5,809 nt of DNA from the NCBI GenBank assembly GCA_025924845.1, contig JAICHN010000333.1:1-5809 (forward strand), given 5' to 3'. The translations under genes were made by a program, and so were the position numbers. Origin of the DNA: Chloroflexota bacterium. Lineage in GTDB: Bacteria; Chloroflexota; UBA5177; JANWHV01. Shown here in pieces: positions 1 through 5,809 of the stretch. Position 1 is the first letter of the stretch. Every line of letters begins with the position of its first letter. The notes under the pieces are model-generated. The model did no database searches. It had not been told where the DNA came from and saw only the letters and a list, made by a program, of their open reading frames with translations.

Positions 1-92
1 GACGGCTCACGCTCGAACCCGGCGTGGGCCAGCAAGCGGGCGAGGATCTGGATTACCTCCCCCCCCACCAAGCGCCCGGCCTGTTCGGTGCG
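1..92 (-). pseudogene. Same-frame continuation of Cer-B beyond the TAG, cut by the window edge
   Basis: Reading on in the same frame after the TAG at 95-93 gives 30 more codons without a stop, up to the window edge. They begin RTEQAGRLVGGEVIQILARL and end near AGFEREP. This lines up with the helix after the GDIDPV motif in the paralogue Cer-A (SAEVVTLALLDLLRS, about residues 242-256). The downstream DNA therefore still looks like coding sequence of the same gene. No frameshift is needed, even across the run of eight C at 59-66, which encodes V-G-G-E in frame. Whether this is a nonsense mutation, a base-call error or a translated stop cannot be decided here. No ribosome binding site for a restart is visible. 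Confidence 0.7.
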
Positions 93-830
93 CTAAAAGC
101 TGCCCCAGAACGTATGCACGGGATCCTGGTCGCCGCAACAGCCGTTGGCGAAGAGCGCCACCACGCCGGGGAAGGTCTGCTCGATCAGGCGGGAGGCCAC
201 CCCCGGATAGTCGGCCGAGATCAGCAAGTTGTTCTCGCGCAAGGTGACCGGATGACAGGTGTAGCTGTAGAGTACGGCGATGGGGGCGTCTCGCTCATCC
301 ACTACCAGGAGCACCGGAATGTTCGGATCGACCGGCGTGCCCCCTTCCCGGTAACGGCGCCGATTGTAGGCCAGGCCGTGCAGTTCGCCCGCCCCCACGG
401 CGAGCCGGGCGGGACGGAGCGTATGCCAGGCGGCAAGGACGGCACCGGCCAACTGGGCCTGGAGGGTGCGCGTCCAATCCTCGTCCGCTTTCCACTCGCG
501 CGCTCGGAAACGACCGTAGGGATTGTCGGCCAGCCAGGGCATCGGTCCGGAATGGGTATGTGAGGTGGTCACCAGTATATGGTCGGCGGGAATGTCGGTT
601 TGCGCGGCGACTCTGGTCCGGATCTCCTGGACCGCGGCGGCGTCGAGTTGCAGCAGATCCACGGTGAGCAGGGCCAGCTTGGTTTGCCCATCGTCCAGTA
701 CCAGGGCCTTCCCCTGCAGATCGTCATGTACGCCCACCGAGCCGCTCTTCCGGCCCGAGTAGCCCGCTAGATCAACGCCGATCGGCGGCGTGACGCGGAC
801 CGCCGTCGCGCCCGCGCGCAATGCAGCCAT
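93..830 (-). CDS. Neutral/alkaline ceramidase-like protein (Cer-B), ended early by an in-frame TAG
   Basis: N-terminal part of a protein resembling the neutral/alkaline non-lysosomal ceramidase N-terminal domain family, parallel to the 431-residue paralogue at 4266-5561. Visible motifs are a TPPIGVDLAGY start (residues 14-24), HTHSGP (H91, H93), YTCHPVTL (H193), SADYPG (D207) and GCCGDQDPV (230-238). The two His motifs match the metal-binding histidines of neutral ceramidases. In the last motif the catalytic Ser of the family's GDVSPN is Asp (D236). There is no signal peptide, so it is probably cytoplasmic. The ATG follows AGGAGG (846-841) by 10 bases, and the gene begins 19 bases after the DegT-B stop, so it is probably the fifth gene of the operon. 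The frame stops at TAG (95-93) after 245 residues, before the Glu and Tyr metal ligands expected further on. The product as read should therefore be inactive. The reading frame continues past the stop (see 1-92). Family assignment is firm; substrate is unknown. Confidence 0.85.
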   Translation of the reverse strand: MAALRAGATAVRVTPPIGVDLAGYSGRKSGSVGVHDDLQGKALVLDDGQTKLALLTVDLLQLDAAAVQEIRTRVAAQTDIPADHILVTTSHTHSGPMPWLADNPYGRFRAREWKADEDWTRTLQAQLAGAVLAAWHTLRPARLAVGAGELHGLAYNRRRYREGGTPVDPNIPVLLVVDERDAPIAVLYSYTCHPVTLRENNLLISADYPGVASRLIEQTFPGVVALFANGCCGDQDPVHTFWGSF

Positions 831-849
831 GATGTAAGTCCCTCCTTTG

Positions 850-2103
850 TCACAAGGGCACAGCGAGCGAATCCGCGTGCTTCGTTACCTTCTCGATGGC
901 CGCCACCACATCCTCGACGTCGGCATGCGAACCGAGCAGCACATGCTGCGAGAGTCCCATCCCCGTCTCCCCTGCGAGGCGCTCGGCATTGGGGCAGTGG
1001 ACCGCCGCGAGGTCCAGGCCACGGCCGACCAGACCGGCCACCACCGCACTGGTCGCCGCCGTGGGGCGGAACAACGGATTCTTGTAGATCACGGGATTCC
1101 CCGCTCCAAGGGGGATGCCTTCCGCCTGCACCGCCTGGATAAACCGCTTGCGGGGCAGCCCGCCACAACGCTCGGCCTGGTAGCGCAGGCTGAAGTAATA
1201 ATAAGCCTGGCGCGTGATGCGCGGGTCGGGCGGCAGCGGCTGGGCCGGACCGTCCAACTCACGTAGGCAGCGATCCAGGTGGGCGGCATTGTCGGCCCGC
1301 AACGCGGTAAGTTCCTCAAGGCGACTAAACTGCGCCAGCAGCAGCGCCGCCTGCAACTCGGGGAGACGATAGTTCCAGCCCCAAGGGCTTTCCGTCAAAC
1401 TGCTTCCCGGGGGGATCCGCCCGCAGTTGACCAGAGCCATGCATGTTTCGGCAAAGCGCTGATTATTAGTGGTGAGCATGCCCCCTTCGCCGGAGGTCAT
1501 CACCTTGGTCATCTGAAAGCTGAAGGAGCCGAAATCACCCCATGATCCGATGCCCCGTCCGCGCCATTGCGATCCATGGGCATGCGCCGCATCCTCGATC
1601 ACGATCAGATTATGGCGTTTGGCCACGTCAAGAAGGCCGTCCAGATCGACGGGTCGTCCCCCAAGATGGACCGGGATCATCGCCCGCGTCCGATCGGTGA
1701 TCGCGGCCTCGGCTGCCGCCGGATCGAGCGACCCGGTTTGCGGATCGACATCGGCGAAGACCGGTACGGCACCCAGGGACAGCGGGGCCGATGCCGTGGC
1801 GATCCAACTGATTGGCGGTACGATCACCTCATCGCCGACGCCCACGCCTGCCGCGCGCAACGCCACTTCCATCGTCACCGTCCCGTTCGTGGCGGGGATA
1901 CCGTAGCGCGCGTCGTGGAACGCGGCAAAGCGCGCCGCCAGTTCGTCGCTCTTGTAGCCGGAATCATTCATAAAGTTTCCGCCCCAGCGGCCACTCTCGA
2001 TAACCTCGACCACGGCATCTACTTCACGGCGGTCATGGATCGGCCATTGAGGGAAGGGCGTGGCGCGAACGGGCGCGCCGCCGGTGACGGCAAGCGTGGA
2101 CAT
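850..2103 (-). CDS. DegT/DnrJ/EryC1/StrS-family PLP aminotransferase (DegT-B)
   Basis: A 417-residue, full-length fold-type-I aminotransferase of the DegT/DnrJ/EryC1/StrS family. These enzymes usually transfer an amino group from Glu or Gln to a keto-sugar or cyclitol ketone. Family marks in order are TGGAPVR at the start, SGRWG (37-41), NGT (73-75, PLP phosphate region), GDEVIVPPISWIATA (90-104), FADVDP, IEDAAHAHG (D171 expected to pair with the pyridine nitrogen), SFSFQMTK with the Schiff-base lysine K200, SGEGG (204-208) and WNYRLPELQAALL (243-255). The TKVMTSGEGG and EDAAHAHG stretches read much like 3-amino-5-hydroxybenzoate synthase (RifK type) and its relatives, which suggests a cyclic substrate; this is inference. 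The ATG is preceded by AAGGA (2116-2112). It lies 42 bases after the isomerase stop and 19 bases before Cer-B, hence in the same operon. It is a paralogue of DegT-A. The amino-group acceptor is unknown. Confidence 0.93.
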   Translation of the reverse strand: MSTLAVTGGAPVRATPFPQWPIHDRREVDAVVEVIESGRWGGNFMNDSGYKSDELAARFAAFHDARYGIPATNGTVTMEVALRAAGVGVGDEVIVPPISWIATASAPLSLGAVPVFADVDPQTGSLDPAAAEAAITDRTRAMIPVHLGGRPVDLDGLLDVAKRHNLIVIEDAAHAHGSQWRGRGIGSWGDFGSFSFQMTKVMTSGEGGMLTTNNQRFAETCMALVNCGRIPPGSSLTESPWGWNYRLPELQAALLLAQFSRLEELTALRADNAAHLDRCLRELDGPAQPLPPDPRITRQAYYYFSLRYQAERCGGLPRKRFIQAVQAEGIPLGAGNPVIYKNPLFRPTAATSAVVAGLVGRGLDLAAVHCPNAERLAGETGMGLSQHVLLGSHADVEDVVAAIEKVTKHADSLAVPL

Positions 2104-2145
2104 GAGTGTTTTCCTTTCGTGTAGCGGCGCCGCGTACGGAACGGG

Positions 2146-2964
2146 TTAAGCCGGCGTCAATTGGTCCCCAACATAGTGCTCGATGATCTTTTTAGCCGCG
2201 GCAATACCGCGACGCTCGTCACCTTTGCCCTCGAACTCGATGGAAAGCGGCCCCTGGTAGCCGCTTTCGCGGAGCAGGGCAAAGCATGCGCCAAGGTCAA
2301 AGGTCGGATGATCGCCGTCGGGGCCCACATCAAGAACTTTGGCATGGACGATAGCGGCATGAGGAAGCATGCGGCGCAGCCCATCCAGGCGGACCTCCGG
2401 GGCAAAATTGCCGAAGTCGGGGCACAGGCGGAAGTTTGGCGCCCCCACCGCCTCGTAAATTGCCATGATTGCCGACGGCGTGGCGGAGATGCCCCAATGA
2501 TTCTCGAGCAACAGCAACAACCGGCGTTCAGCGCAATAAGCCGCCAGCTCCCGATAGCCTCGCACCACATTTGCGGTCGCCACTGCTTCGGAGAGGGAGC
2601 CGACATGGCCGGAATTGACGCGCACGGCGGTCGATCCTAGCGCGGCGGCCGCATCGATCCAACGGCGAAGCGTATTCAGGGCGGCGCTTTCACCCTGGGC
2701 AAGTCCGTCCGCGTCGATCGGCACGTTGATCACGCGACAACCGGCCGCGCGCACCGCATCGGCGATCATGGCGATATACGGCGGATCATCGGTCGCAAGG
2801 TGGGTCTGGCAAATCTCCAGGTCCGCAATGCCATACGATTGGGCCAGGGCCGGGAAGGTCTGAACCGGGATCACCTCCCCGTCCGACTCGGGTGACCAGT
2901 TGCCGGTTCCATAGTAGGGCAGATGGCGGTGAAGGCTCCAACTGGAAAGCGCGAGACTTAGCAT
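2146..2964 (-). CDS. Sugar phosphate isomerase/epimerase, xylose-isomerase-like TIM barrel
   Basis: A 272-residue protein of the AP-endonuclease-2 / xylose-isomerase-like TIM-barrel superfamily, which includes IolE, IolI, hydroxypyruvate isomerase and ketose 3-epimerases. It has the usual length and is complete. The expected metal-site residues can be placed by motif: E154 in LLLENHWG, D183 in LCPDFGNF, H207 in IVHAKVLDV and E243 in PLSIEFEG. H55 in QTHLA and E50 in DLEI fit the N-terminal half of the barrel. No signal peptide or membrane segment is seen, so it is cytoplasmic. The ATG follows a strong AAGGAGA (2974-2968) at short spacing, 21 bases after DegT-A ends, so translation in one operon with its neighbours is very likely. 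Sitting between two keto-sugar/cyclitol-type aminotransferases, it probably isomerises or epimerises (or, like IolE, dehydrates) a sugar or inosose intermediate that one of them makes or uses. The exact reaction cannot be told from sequence. Confidence 0.92.
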   Translation of the reverse strand: MLSLALSSWSLHRHLPYYGTGNWSPESDGEVIPVQTFPALAQSYGIADLEICQTHLATDDPPYIAMIADAVRAAGCRVINVPIDADGLAQGESAALNTLRRWIDAAAALGSTAVRVNSGHVGSLSEAVATANVVRGYRELAAYCAERRLLLLLENHWGISATPSAIMAIYEAVGAPNFRLCPDFGNFAPEVRLDGLRRMLPHAAIVHAKVLDVGPDGDHPTFDLGACFALLRESGYQGPLSIEFEGKGDERRGIAAAKKIIEHYVGDQLTPA

Positions 2965-2985
2965 GACTCTCCTTCTACGTACAAC

Positions 2986-4269
2986 TCAGGCGTTGGCTGC
3001 CGCGGCGCCCTCGGCGTGCCACCAATCGCGCAACTCGTCGCGATGCGCCGCGATCTTGGCGACGCTGTCCGCGATCAGCCCCATGCTCTCGCTTCCGGCG
3101 AGGAGGATGGGGTGGGGAATGGTAACCTGCTCGTGGTCGCAGAGGCGCTCCGTGATCGGCAAGCGGATCTGGTCGTAACGGGGCAGATTCGGGAGGCCGC
3201 GCAGCGGCGACATCTGGAGCGCCTCCGCCGAAAAGGCGGGATAGCGATACACCGGTTCACCGTAGCCGGCGCTCGCCGGGACGCCCTCCGCCTTCAAGGC
3301 GGCCAGGAAGGCGGCGCGCGGCAATCCGTCGAGCGCTTCCTCCTGATAGCGATAGATGGCGAAATAGTAGCCGCGCCGCGTGACCCGCTCGTCGCGCCGT
3401 TGGGGGAGGAGAATGCCCGTCTCGGCCAGCGCCGCGTCCAGCACCTGGCCGGCCTGATCGCGGCGTCGCACCTGCTCAGGCAAATTCTTGAAGAGAGTGA
3501 GCAAGAGCGCGGCCTGGAACTCGCTCAACCGGTAATTCGAGGCCAGCGCATAGTGCATGTAGCCCGGCCGATCCATCCGGCGCCCGATATGGTGGAGCAA
3601 GCGCGCCCGCTCGGCGAGGTCATCGTCGTTGGTGACGATAATGCCGCCCTCCCCGCTGGGCAGCGACTTGCTCTCCTGAAACGAGAAAGAGCCGAGTGCG
3701 CCAAGCGCCCCCACCCCGGTTCCTCGCCATTGGGTGCCCTGGGCGTGGGCCGCATCCTCAATCAGATAGATACCGTGGTCCCGGGTGAGGGGCAACAGGC
3801 GATCGAAATCGATCGGATAGCCGCCATAATGGACCCCGATGATCGCGCGAGTGCGCGGCGTAATCGCCGCCGCTGCCGAATCGGGATCGATAGTCAGCGT
3901 CTCGGGATGCACATCGGCGAAGACCGGGATCGCCCCAACCTCGGCCACGGCGGATGCGGTGGCGATAAAGGTAAGGGCGGGCACGATCACCTCGTCGCCG
4001 ATCCCGATATTGAGAACGCGCAGGATCAACTGCAGCGAGACCGTACCGTTGGCCACGGCGATACCGTGGCGCGCATCCTGGAACGCGGCAAAGGCAGTCT
4101 CGAATTGCTCGGCATACGAGTTGGGATGGAGCCGGCCCCAGCGCCCGCTCTCCAGCACTTGCCGGAGGAGGGCTTCTGCCTCGGAGTCGGCGACGCGGGG
4201 CCAGGCCCCGCCGCGTGCCTCTAGATCGGCGGCGACGGCGGGGCCTCCGGTAAGGGCGAGCGCGGTCAT
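2986..4269 (-). CDS. DegT/DnrJ/EryC1/StrS-family PLP aminotransferase (DegT-A)
   Basis: A 427-residue, full-length PLP aminotransferase of the DegT/DnrJ/EryC1/StrS family and a clear paralogue of DegT-B. Motifs in order: LTGGPAVAA at the start, ESGRWG (40-45), ANGTVSLQL (73-81), GDEVIVPALTFIATA (91-105), FADVHPETLTIDP, IEDAAHAQGTQWRG (D172), SFSFQESK with Schiff-base lysine K201, SGEGG (205-209) and SNYRLSEFQAALLL (244-257). All residues expected for catalysis are present. The C-terminal tail (about 408-427, with DWWHAEGAAAANA) extends beyond DegT-B. The ATG overlaps the Cer-A stop in an ATGA (4269-4266), with GGAG a few bases upstream, indicating translational coupling to Cer-A. It and DegT-B diverge in the regions around 45-55, 228-243 and 335-365, which in this family border the substrate pocket. 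The two therefore probably act on different substrates in one pathway. The amino acceptor is unknown. Confidence 0.93.
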   Translation of the reverse strand: MTALALTGGPAVAADLEARGGAWPRVADSEAEALLRQVLESGRWGRLHPNSYAEQFETAFAAFQDARHGIAVANGTVSLQLILRVLNIGIGDEVIVPALTFIATASAVAEVGAIPVFADVHPETLTIDPDSAAAAITPRTRAIIGVHYGGYPIDFDRLLPLTRDHGIYLIEDAAHAQGTQWRGTGVGALGALGSFSFQESKSLPSGEGGIIVTNDDDLAERARLLHHIGRRMDRPGYMHYALASNYRLSEFQAALLLTLFKNLPEQVRRRDQAGQVLDAALAETGILLPQRRDERVTRRGYYFAIYRYQEEALDGLPRAAFLAALKAEGVPASAGYGEPVYRYPAFSAEALQMSPLRGLPNLPRYDQIRLPITERLCDHEQVTIPHPILLAGSESMGLIADSVAKIAAHRDELRDWWHAEGAAAANA

Positions 4270-5561
4270 CTGTGGTCTCCAATCTCATTCAGCAGTTGCA
4301 GAGCGCCGTCCACCAGCACGTCGCCGACCACGGGGGTGTAGGGCGGCAACAGTAGGGCGCGCGGCACCAGGGTGGAGGCGTAGCCGCCTGTCGCGAAATC
4401 CTCGCGGTCGGGGATGTAGCCGATAAAGTGCCCGGCCAGGGTGCTGACCACGGTGATCGGGAACGGCGAATGTTCCCGAATGCGATCGCTCAGCCCAGTG
4501 AAAATCTCGCTCGGCAATTGCAGCCAGGCTTCCTCGTTCAGGAGCAGCGCCGCCAGGGGAGCGATCACCTCGGTCGGCTGCGTGGCCAGGCCGGCGCTCA
4601 TCGTCTCCGCCCAGAAGGCGTCAAATCGGGCCCAGGCGCGGTCTTCAACGCCCTCGTCGGTGACATGCACCGAGCCGAAGCGCGTGCGCCGCTCCTCCAC
4701 CGTCGCCTCGATAGCTTCGGCGGTCAACGGCTGCAGCGGAAGCGCGACGTTGCGCTGCCGGACACGTAGGTGCAGGCGCGGCGTGGTAGCGGTGGAGCGC
4801 AGCAGATCCAACAGCGCGAGCGTGACCACTTCCGCGCTCAGGTTCATGCCCTGGAAGGCAAAGTCATGCCAGGCAACGACGGGATCGATGTCGCCGCAGG
4901 GGCCGAGCCGGAAGATCGCCTCGCCATAGCCTTCCTCGGCCAGACGGCGGATCACCTGGCCGGGCCAATCGGCGGAGACCGCCGTACCGGCCGGCGTGCG
5001 CCGATCGATAGTCACCGGATGGCAGCCGTGGGTGAACAGCACAACCCAGGGCGTCCCTTCCGCCGTATCGATCCGAAACAGATGTAGGCCGGGATCGAAG
5101 GGGCCGTCGGCACGGACGCGATTGTATCCCAGCGCATGCACCAGGCCGTGCGCGGAGCCGAACCGCGCTTCCCGCAGATCCGAAGCGGCGATGGCCGCTT
5201 CGATGCAGCGGCCGGGTAGCGCGGCCACGTATGCGGGGTCCATGACGCCCATCCCGTTGATTGGGCCGGTAGAGGGTCCGGAGTGAGTGTGGGTGCTGCT
5301 CACCAATACACGTTCCGGCTCCAGCCCTACCGCCTCGCCGGCCAGGATGGCGATGGCCTCGCTGGTCTCTTGGGACAGGCCGATCAGATCGAGGGTGAGC
5401 AGGAGCACCTGCTCGCCGTCGTCACCCTCGAGCAGGAGAGCGCGGACGAAAAGATCATCATGGACCTCGGTTGCTCGCCGCTCGAGATACATCCCGTAAC
5501 CACAGAGTTCCACGCCAAGCGGCGGCGTGATTGCCGTCTTCGCGAATCCCGCGCGCCCCAT
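4266..5561 (-). CDS. Neutral/alkaline non-lysosomal ceramidase-like metallohydrolase (Cer-A)
   Basis: A 431-residue complete protein of the neutral/alkaline non-lysosomal ceramidase N-terminal domain family, without the C-terminal Ig-like domain of true ceramidases. Motifs: ITPPLGVELCGYG (11-23), VHDDLFVRALLL, HTHSGP (H91, H93), THGCHPVT (H181), SADWPG (D198), GPCGDIDPV (220-228), LPSEIFTGL (E352) and GHFIGYIPDREDF (Y382). By analogy with the Pseudomonas enzyme, one HTH histidine, H181, E352 and Y382 are likely zinc ligands. The catalytic Ser of GDVSPN is Asp here (D226), so ceramide hydrolysis by the classical route is not expected. An amide or ester hydrolase on a polar substrate is possible. 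The N-terminus is not a signal peptide, so it is cytoplasmic. The ATG follows AGGGGGG (5578-5572) by 10 bases. It is the first gene of the apparent operon, after 183 bases of intergenic DNA, and its stop overlaps the DegT-A start. Confidence 0.9.
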   Translation of the reverse strand: MGRAGFAKTAITPPLGVELCGYGMYLERRATEVHDDLFVRALLLEGDDGEQVLLLTLDLIGLSQETSEAIAILAGEAVGLEPERVLVSSTHTHSGPSTGPINGMGVMDPAYVAALPGRCIEAAIAASDLREARFGSAHGLVHALGYNRVRADGPFDPGLHLFRIDTAEGTPWVVLFTHGCHPVTIDRRTPAGTAVSADWPGQVIRRLAEEGYGEAIFRLGPCGDIDPVVAWHDFAFQGMNLSAEVVTLALLDLLRSTATTPRLHLRVRQRNVALPLQPLTAEAIEATVEERRTRFGSVHVTDEGVEDRAWARFDAFWAETMSAGLATQPTEVIAPLAALLLNEEAWLQLPSEIFTGLSDRIREHSPFPITVVSTLAGHFIGYIPDREDFATGGYASTLVPRALLLPPYTPVVGDVLVDGALQLLNEIGDHR

Positions 5562-5610
5562 ATCGTTATTGCCCCCCTGAAGATCTCGATCCTGTGTACG
5601 TCATTGTCGT

Positions 5611-5652
5611 AGGGGCACCCCTTGTGGGTGCCCTGGTTCGGGTCGCCGAACC
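5611..5652. repeat. Tandem hairpin intergenic element (GGGCACCC type)
   Basis: Two adjacent short hairpins. The first pairs GGGCACCC (5613-5620) with GGGTGCCC (5626-5633) around the 5-base loop CTTGT. The second pairs GGTTCGG (5635-5641) with CCGAACC (5646-5652) around GTCG. The module beginning TAGGGGCACCCCTTGTGGGT resembles short palindromic repeats that recur between genes in Chloroflexota and some other bacteria, where they are often mistranslated as NQGTHKGCPY-like peptides. That resemblance is from memory, not a search. It lies in the leader region 50 bases upstream of the Cer-A start. Confidence 0.55.
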
Positions 5653-5660
5653 CAGCGCAT

Positions 5661-5682
5661 GTTCTCAAACCTCTGTTCTCAA
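5661..5682. repeat. Short direct repeat GTTCTCAA x2
   Basis: GTTCTCAA occurs at 5661-5668 and again at 5675-5682, a 14-base period (TTGAGAAC twice on the minus strand). It lies between the large hairpin and the tandem hairpin element, upstream of the operon. It might be an operator with two half-sites. The TTGAGA within it resembles a -35 box, but no convincing -10 box follows at normal distance on the minus strand. An eight-base repeat can also arise by chance. Confidence 0.25.
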
Positions 5683-5684
5683 CC

Positions 5685-5732
5685 ATCGCTGCATGCGAGC
5701 CGCCCGCTCACGGGCGGCTCGCATGCAGCGAT
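5685..5732 (-). terminator. Perfect 22-bp inverted repeat with 4-base loop, possible terminator
   Basis: Arms 5685-5706 and 5711-5732 are exact reverse complements around the loop CTCA (5707-5710). The arms are GC-rich, and each contains the palindrome GCATGC. The hairpin begins 12 bases after the putative stop codon at 5745 on the minus strand, which suits a transcription terminator for the upstream gene. Neither strand has a T-run after the stem (the minus strand continues GGTTGAGAAC), so it is not a classical Rho-independent terminator. It could act as a U-tract-less terminator, an mRNA-end stabiliser, a protein-binding site or a dispersed palindromic repeat. The structure is certain; its role is inference. 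Confidence 0.6.
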
Positions 5733-5742
5733 CGAAGATCAC

Positions 5743-5765
5743 CCCTACATGGAAACCTTGTAGGG
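5743..5765. repeat. 7-bp inverted repeat over the end of the putative upstream gene
   Basis: CCCTACA (5743-5749) is the reverse complement of TGTAGGG (5759-5765), separated by nine bases. It spans the putative stop codon of the partial upstream gene and lies 10 bases from the larger hairpin. No function can be assigned; chance is possible. Confidence 0.3.
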
Positions 5766-5809
5766 CAGGGTGGGAAGCAGACTGGTAAGCTGCTGGTTTG
5801 CCTTGTCCA
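5745..5809 (-). CDS. Possible C-terminal end of an upstream gene (partial)
   Basis: On the minus strand from the right edge, one frame reads DKANQQLTSLLPTLPYKVSM and then TAG (5747-5745). The composition is protein-like, and the stop is followed after 12 bases by a perfect 22-bp hairpin, the usual place for the end of a transcript. Only 20 codons are visible, so no family can be named. Another minus-strand frame stays open longer, but it runs straight through the hairpin and looks less natural. If real, this gene lies upstream of the operon on the same strand, 183 bases before Cer-A. Confidence 0.4.
   Translation of the reverse strand, partial: DKANQQLTSLLPTLPYKVSM

Noticed and set aside
59..66. 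Run of eight C as a possible frameshift site in Cer-B
   Set aside because: The Cer-B frame reads through it as V-G-G-E with family-like sequence on both sides, so no frameshift needs to be invoked; the defect is the TAG.
1567..2124. 185-codon plus-strand open frame, and similar ones at 24-563 and 847-1266
   Set aside because: These are antisense to DegT-B or Cer-B, with no family motifs and no ribosome binding site; shadows of GC-rich coding sequence.
2121..2137. GC-rich palindrome (GCGGCGCCGC, 2124-2133) in the gap before DegT-B
   Set aside because: It has effectively no loop and only a few possible pairs, so it is not a believable terminator or attenuator. The genes on both sides appear co-transcribed.
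3016..4224. 402-codon open frame on the plus strand
   Set aside because: It lies fully antisense to DegT-A, whose motifs are complete. The translation is Arg/Gly/Ala-rich with no recognisable domain, typical of a GC-rich shadow frame.
5592..5621. TACACA as a possible -10 box for the operon
   Set aside because: It matches the consensus poorly, and no -35-like hexamer lies about 17 bases upstream; no promoter can be supported.
5384..5686. 100-codon minus-strand frame reading through the intergenic repeat (contains NQGTHKGCPY)
   Set aside because: It overlaps the Cer-A N-terminus in another frame and translates the hairpin repeat; peptides of this kind are a known artefact of such intergenic repeats.
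5531..5788. 85-codon plus-strand frame across the intergenic region
   Set aside because: It runs through both hairpin structures and into Cer-A antisense, and no domain or ribosome binding site is visible.

Overview
This is a GC-rich bacterial window in which every credible gene lies on the minus strand. Transcription therefore runs from right (high coordinates) to left. High GC, compact operon packing, good Shine-Dalgarno sites and a GTAGGGGCACCCC-type hairpin repeat between genes together suggest Chloroflexota, perhaps the Thermomicrobia/Sphaerobacter side. That placement rests on recollection of such repeats and on gene style, and is not proven by the sequence.

Layout in transcription order. 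(1) 5809-5745 holds what looks like the last 20 codons of an upstream gene. (2) The intergenic region 5744-5562 contains a perfect 22-bp hairpin (possible terminator), a short direct repeat and a pair of tandem hairpins. (3) From 5561 leftward there are five tightly packed genes: a neutral/alkaline-ceramidase-like protein (Cer-A, 5561-4266), a DegT/DnrJ/EryC1/StrS PLP aminotransferase (DegT-A, 4269-2986), a xylose-isomerase-like TIM-barrel sugar isomerase/epimerase (2964-2146), a second DegT-family aminotransferase (DegT-B, 2103-850) and a second ceramidase-like protein (Cer-B, from 830 to beyond the left edge). Spacings are a 4-base ATGA overlap, then 21, 42 and 19 bases. Each later gene has its own ribosome binding site, so one polycistronic mRNA is likely.

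The gene order is mirror-like: ceramidase-like, aminotransferase, isomerase, aminotransferase, ceramidase-like. The two aminotransferases read like the 3-amino-5-hydroxybenzoate synthase / inosose aminotransferase side of the DegT family, and both keep the PLP lysine. Both ceramidase-like proteins keep the HTHSGP and HPVT motifs but carry Asp where true neutral ceramidases have the catalytic Ser, so ceramide is unlikely to be the substrate. A reasonable inference is a cytoplasmic pathway that makes or breaks an amino sugar or aminocyclitol, with two transamination steps, one isomerisation and metal-dependent hydrolysis. The substrate is unknown.

Cer-B is interrupted by an in-frame TAG at 95-93, beyond which the same frame stays open and family-like to the window edge. 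This is a recent nonsense mutation, a sequencing error or, least likely, readthrough. No tRNA, rRNA, CRISPR array or insertion sequence was recognised.
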